From: Trichomonas vaginalis G3
Taxonomy: Eukaryota; Parabasalia; Trichomonadida; Trichomonadidae
Assembly (NCBI RefSeq): GCF_026262505.1
Contig: NC_067208.1
Location: 868,001-932,000, forward strand
DNA: 64,000 nucleotides
Direction: 5' to 3'
Made by a program: the position numbers and the translations under genes. The notes under the pieces were generated by a model. It saw only the letters and a list, made by a program, of their open reading frames with translations. It searched no databases and was not told the origin of the DNA. Positions 61,310 to 64,000 of the stretch are shown piece after piece (position 1 is the first letter of the stretch; each line of letters starts with the position of its first letter).

Positions 61310-63562
61310 TCAATTCTTTTTCTCTGTAGATGTGGAACGTTTGCTTTTCGATCTCTTTCGATGAACTTGAAAATATAAGTTATTATCGCTGAGAATCCTT
61401 TCCGAAATAGGAGCTTTACGTTTAGGAGGATTGTCGGATGAATTTTGTTTTTTATTGTTTGATTTTGTTGTTATGGAAGATTTTTTCTTATTTTTTTCAG
61501 AATTTTGCTTGCTATTAACTGAAACTTGTTTTGACGGCCCAACAATAGCATTTGTAGTAGGAAGAATTCCCAATAACGAGCGCATTTTCGATAATTGTTT
61601 TTCAATATGATCAAGAAGGTCCAGCTTATGTTCTAGATTACTAGACATTTGATTTGTAGAAGGATGGTTTTGATTTTCTGGTTCTAAATCTGTAGAGTCT
61701 GCAATATTTGAATTTTCGGAGCGAATTGGAGCATCTGAACCTTGATTTGTATCGGCTTGCTCAAAATTAGTTTGAATTGGAGTGGATGAATTAAAATCTG
61801 GATGATTTAATGTTTCATTAAATAATGCCATAATTTTTTCTCTTTTTTCATTAATAAACTTAGTGATCATTGTATCTTTATCTGTTAGATCGATCGATTT
61901 GAGTATATCTGCATCATGAACTGGAATATTTTCGAACAATGAACTCGATTCTATGGAACCATATGGAGAAATCTCGTTCTGAGCCAAAGAAAGATCACTT
62001 ACGTTGTATTGTTTGATAGAAAAAATTGTTTTCTCAAGTTCTTTTTGAAAGCAGTCAAGAATATAATTTTTGTAGCTATCAGTGATAACGGTTTTTATAT
62101 GGCGCTCGATCTTCTGGTTATTTTTGATGGCGTTATATTTATCTAATTGGATTTGAGATATCTTCTTAATAGCTTCATAAATGTTTGGATGTTTTAACGA
62201 AGAAAATTCTGAATGCATACTCTCGAGGCAATCATTAGTGAATATTGCAGTTGCATTATTATATTGAGATATTAAATTGTAGTGCGGCAACCAAACTTTG
62301 TTGAAATAATCAATATAATCTTTGATCGAATCAACTTTATTTTGATTAATTATATGCATTGTAAGTACAAATTCTTCATGAGACATGAATGGAGTAATAG
62401 AATATAGCTTAAATAAAGAATTTTGTAAAGTATTGAAATTTTTTGTATAAAGTGCTACAAGTTTCCTGTGTAAAGCTTGTTTGAAATGAAATAGGCATCC
62501 AATTATACGGACTTTAGGGAAAATTTGTTGAAGTGCCTCTATCATTCCCTTTTCAAAATCACAATGAATTTGAATTAGCTTTGAAAATTGAATACCCTTG
62601 ACAGTAAAAATATATTCAAATGCCTTCTTATAAGATTCAAATGTGCGGTTTTTCATGAATATAAATAAAAGTGGTAGATATTGATTTGTTGAAGGTTCAC
62701 AAATCATAATTGTTAGCATCTGTCCTTTTTGAAAATGTTTTGGTGTAATTTTAAAAGTTCCATCGCAAAATAAATCTGTGGCTTCTTTTGCAAATTGAAT
62801 TGCCTTCTCAAAACCAAAAAACATCGTCTCACAATTTGCTTGAAAATCATGGCCAATGAAAAACTGCTCGCCATTTATTAAACAAAAATTAGCAATTTCA
62901 TCGTCTGTAATTTTTTCTCCAACAGAAAATTTTCTGGACTTATTATAAACTTCCCTGACCAATGAATCTTTAATTAATGGGTTTTCATCAGTACCAACAG
63001 CAAGTTCTGTCATAAATTTTTTAATCTGCTGAAAAGTGCCGTTGTCTTCAGAAAATTTTGCCATTGCCTTATTGTATATTTCTGTCAGAGTCATTGATTT
63101 ATGAAGATCATTTTTTTCATTTTGTAACTTTTTAAATTGTCTGCATTCGGGTATATGTTCCTTTTGTAAATCTTCGGAAACTGAACTGTTCTCAATTTTA
63201 ACTAAATAACGTGCTTGACAAGAATGATCGATGCAACGGTAGTAACGTTCAATATTATTTGAATTAATAATATTTGTATGATCATGCGAATAAAGCATAT
63301 CTTTGCGAACAATTGTATCAGGATATTTTCCAGTAACTGCGGGAATATTTTTAACTGCAATATAACTAAAATATCTTCTGACAGCTTTAGATTCATTTTC
63401 GGCGTATTTAATATTAAAATATTGAAGAACTTGTTTGATTATATTCGTTTTTTCATCTCTCGATGTTGATTTTTGGTATTTATCAGATTGTTCCCTGATA
63501 AATATTTTATTTTCGTCTGTAAAGTTTGCTCTTTTTTGATTAAATATAGATGATTTTCCCAT
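61310..63562 (-). CDS. MULE (Mutator-like) transposase, 750 aa, intact
   Basis: An N-terminal zinc-binding segment near residue 105 (YYRCIDHSCQARY with a later HIPEC) is of the FLYWCH/WRKY-GCM1 type found in Mutator-like transposases. The MULE catalytic domain follows, with the DDE residues Asp267 (FCDGTFKI), Asp335 (IHCDFEKGM) and Glu447 (NDCLESMHSE). The characteristic CLFHFKQALH helix, of the CxxHF kind seen in MULEs, lies near 360. The C-terminal 200 residues are Ser/Asn/Lys-rich with a basic end. The frame is complete. Terminal inverted repeats were not found around it by eye, so it may be a stranded or domesticated copy. Confidence 0.88.
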   Translation of the reverse strand: MGKSSIFNQKRANFTDENKIFIREQSDKYQKSTSRDEKTNIIKQVLQYFNIKYAENESKAVRRYFSYIAVKNIPAVTGKYPDTIVRKDMLYSHDHTNIINSNNIERYYRCIDHSCQARYLVKIENSSVSEDLQKEHIPECRQFKKLQNEKNDLHKSMTLTEIYNKAMAKFSEDNGTFQQIKKFMTELAVGTDENPLIKDSLVREVYNKSRKFSVGEKITDDEIANFCLINGEQFFIGHDFQANCETMFFGFEKAIQFAKEATDLFCDGTFKITPKHFQKGQMLTIMICEPSTNQYLPLLFIFMKNRTFESYKKAFEYIFTVKGIQFSKLIQIHCDFEKGMIEALQQIFPKVRIIGCLFHFKQALHRKLVALYTKNFNTLQNSLFKLYSITPFMSHEEFVLTMHIINQNKVDSIKDYIDYFNKVWLPHYNLISQYNNATAIFTNDCLESMHSEFSSLKHPNIYEAIKKISQIQLDKYNAIKNNQKIERHIKTVITDSYKNYILDCFQKELEKTIFSIKQYNVSDLSLAQNEISPYGSIESSSLFENIPVHDADILKSIDLTDKDTMITKFINEKREKIMALFNETLNHPDFNSSTPIQTNFEQADTNQGSDAPIRSENSNIADSTDLEPENQNHPSTNQMSSNLEHKLDLLDHIEKQLSKMRSLLGILPTTNAIVGPSKQVSVNSKQNSEKNKKKSSITTKSNNKKQNSSDNPPKRKAPISERILSDNNLYFQVHRKRSKSKRSTSTEKKN

Positions 63563-63572
63563 TAAAAAATGA
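63563..63572 (-). promoter_or_regulatory. Trichomonad initiator before the MULE gene
   Basis: On the minus strand TCATTTTTTA abuts the ATG at 63562. It fits TCA(+1)Y(T/A) and is nearly the same as the initiator of the host gene at 63897. Confidence 0.7.
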
Positions 63573-63615
63573 AATGATGCAAAATTTACGAAAACCGTTC
63601 GAAAATTGAATCAAA

Positions 63616-63847
63616 AATGAAAAGTAATACTTAAATGAGGAATTCTTTGAGATATTGGTCTTAGATTGAATGTAGCGTCATTCTTATATAGAATATATAT
63701 TCATATCATCGGAAATATGATAAAAAGCATATAATAAATGTCAAAAAAGTGAACAAATAAGCAAAGATATTTTTTAAAAAACAATGAAAAGTAATACTTA
63801 AATGAGGAATTCTTTGAGATATTGGTCTTAGATTGAATGTAGCGTCA
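63616..63847. repeat. 65-bp direct repeat upstream of the host gene
   Basis: AATGAAAAGTAATACTTAAA through GAATGTAGCGTCA occurs identically at 63616-63680 and 63783-63847, 167 bases apart. The second copy ends 50 bases before the ATG at 63897, so it covers the probable promoter region; the first lies toward the divergent MULE gene. Confidence 0.9.
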
Positions 63848-63883
63848 CAAATTTCACAAATATAATTTACTATACAATTTTAT

Positions 63884-63892
63884 TCATTTTTT
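63884..63892 (+). promoter_or_regulatory. Trichomonad initiator TCATTTTTT
   Basis: It fits TCA(+1)Y(T/A), with the A 11 bases before the ATG at 63897, typical spacing for this genus. Confidence 0.72.
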
Positions 63893-63896
63893 TAAA

Positions 63897-64000
63897 ATGG
63901 CTGACGACAGTCTGTATCAACTAACTCAACTAGTCAAGCATAATGATTATTCTTCGGATTCATTAAATCAACTTTATCAATGCATAAGTACAATGACAGA
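63897..64000 (+). CDS. Start of a host gene, 3' end outside window
   Basis: The ATG at 63897 follows a strong initiator. The frame stays open to the window edge (34 codons: acidic MADD start, then Leu/Gln/Ser-rich helical sequence). This is too short to name a family, but N-terminal repeats of LxxL type with Asp/Ser are common in trichomonad ankyrin-repeat proteins. Confidence 0.6.
   Translation, partial: MADDSLYQLTQLVKHNDYSSDSLNQLYQCISTMT

Noticed and set aside
1-64000. tRNA or rRNA genes
   Set aside because: Stretches resembling GGTTCGA-type B boxes (for example near 230 and 40065) lie in Maverick genes or lack an A box and acceptor stem.

Overview
The window looks like nuclear DNA of a trichomonad, most likely Trichomonas vaginalis. 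It is very AT-rich and its host genes have no visible introns. Several genes carry the trichomonad initiator (TCA followed by a pyrimidine and A/T) just upstream of the ATG, and stop codons often run into TAAA. Most of the DNA is mobile: Maverick/Polinton elements, a MULE transposase gene, small inverted-repeat transposons and several satellite arrays.

Layout. 1-6975 is the right-hand end of one Maverick (M1), broken in several genes. 6976-8604 is a 1.6 kb spacer holding a 730-bp inverted-repeat transposon and a long inverted-repeat arm. 8605-34096 is a second, complete-length Maverick (M2, 25.5 kb, same orientation) with terminal inverted repeats and a 5-bp target duplication, ACTAC. Its left half is broken in about twenty places; most of its right half is open. 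M2 carries a capsid-like module, SF3 helicase, A32-type packaging ATPase, HNH endonuclease, three KilA-N proteins, integrase, a phage-type tail-collar fibre, membrane-active peptides and a Dam-like adenine methyltransferase. I see no polymerase B or adenain-type protease.

34097-45150 is a repeat zone. It has three arrays of end-to-end hairpins (34.7-36.5, 38.2-39.5 and 44.3-45.1 kb), a coiled-coil-coding 21-bp minisatellite, an inverted-repeat transposon (37880-39895), a TTTTA microsatellite, and a 5'-truncated adenylyl cyclase joined to a beta-helix-like surface protein gene.

45.7-57.9 kb is the gene-bearing host segment: ribosomal protein eL41 (23 aa, easily missed), a proline-rich protein, a BAR-domain-like protein, a kexin-like transmembrane protein that has lost all three catalytic residues, a highly codon-biased protein with about seven RRMs, and a Set3/MLL5-like PHD plus degenerate-SET protein. 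58.0-60.6 kb holds two tandem arrays (124 bp and 120 bp) and a T-shaped palindrome. 61.3-63.6 kb is an intact MULE transposase gene using a host-type initiator, and a host gene begins at 63897 and leaves the window.

The most unusual signals are the alternating hairpin arrays, the Maverick iteron-like hairpins that keep their architecture while changing sequence between M1 and M2, the pseudo-kexin, and the caudovirus-like fibre in a Maverick. All identifications come from reading the sequence; no database search was run.
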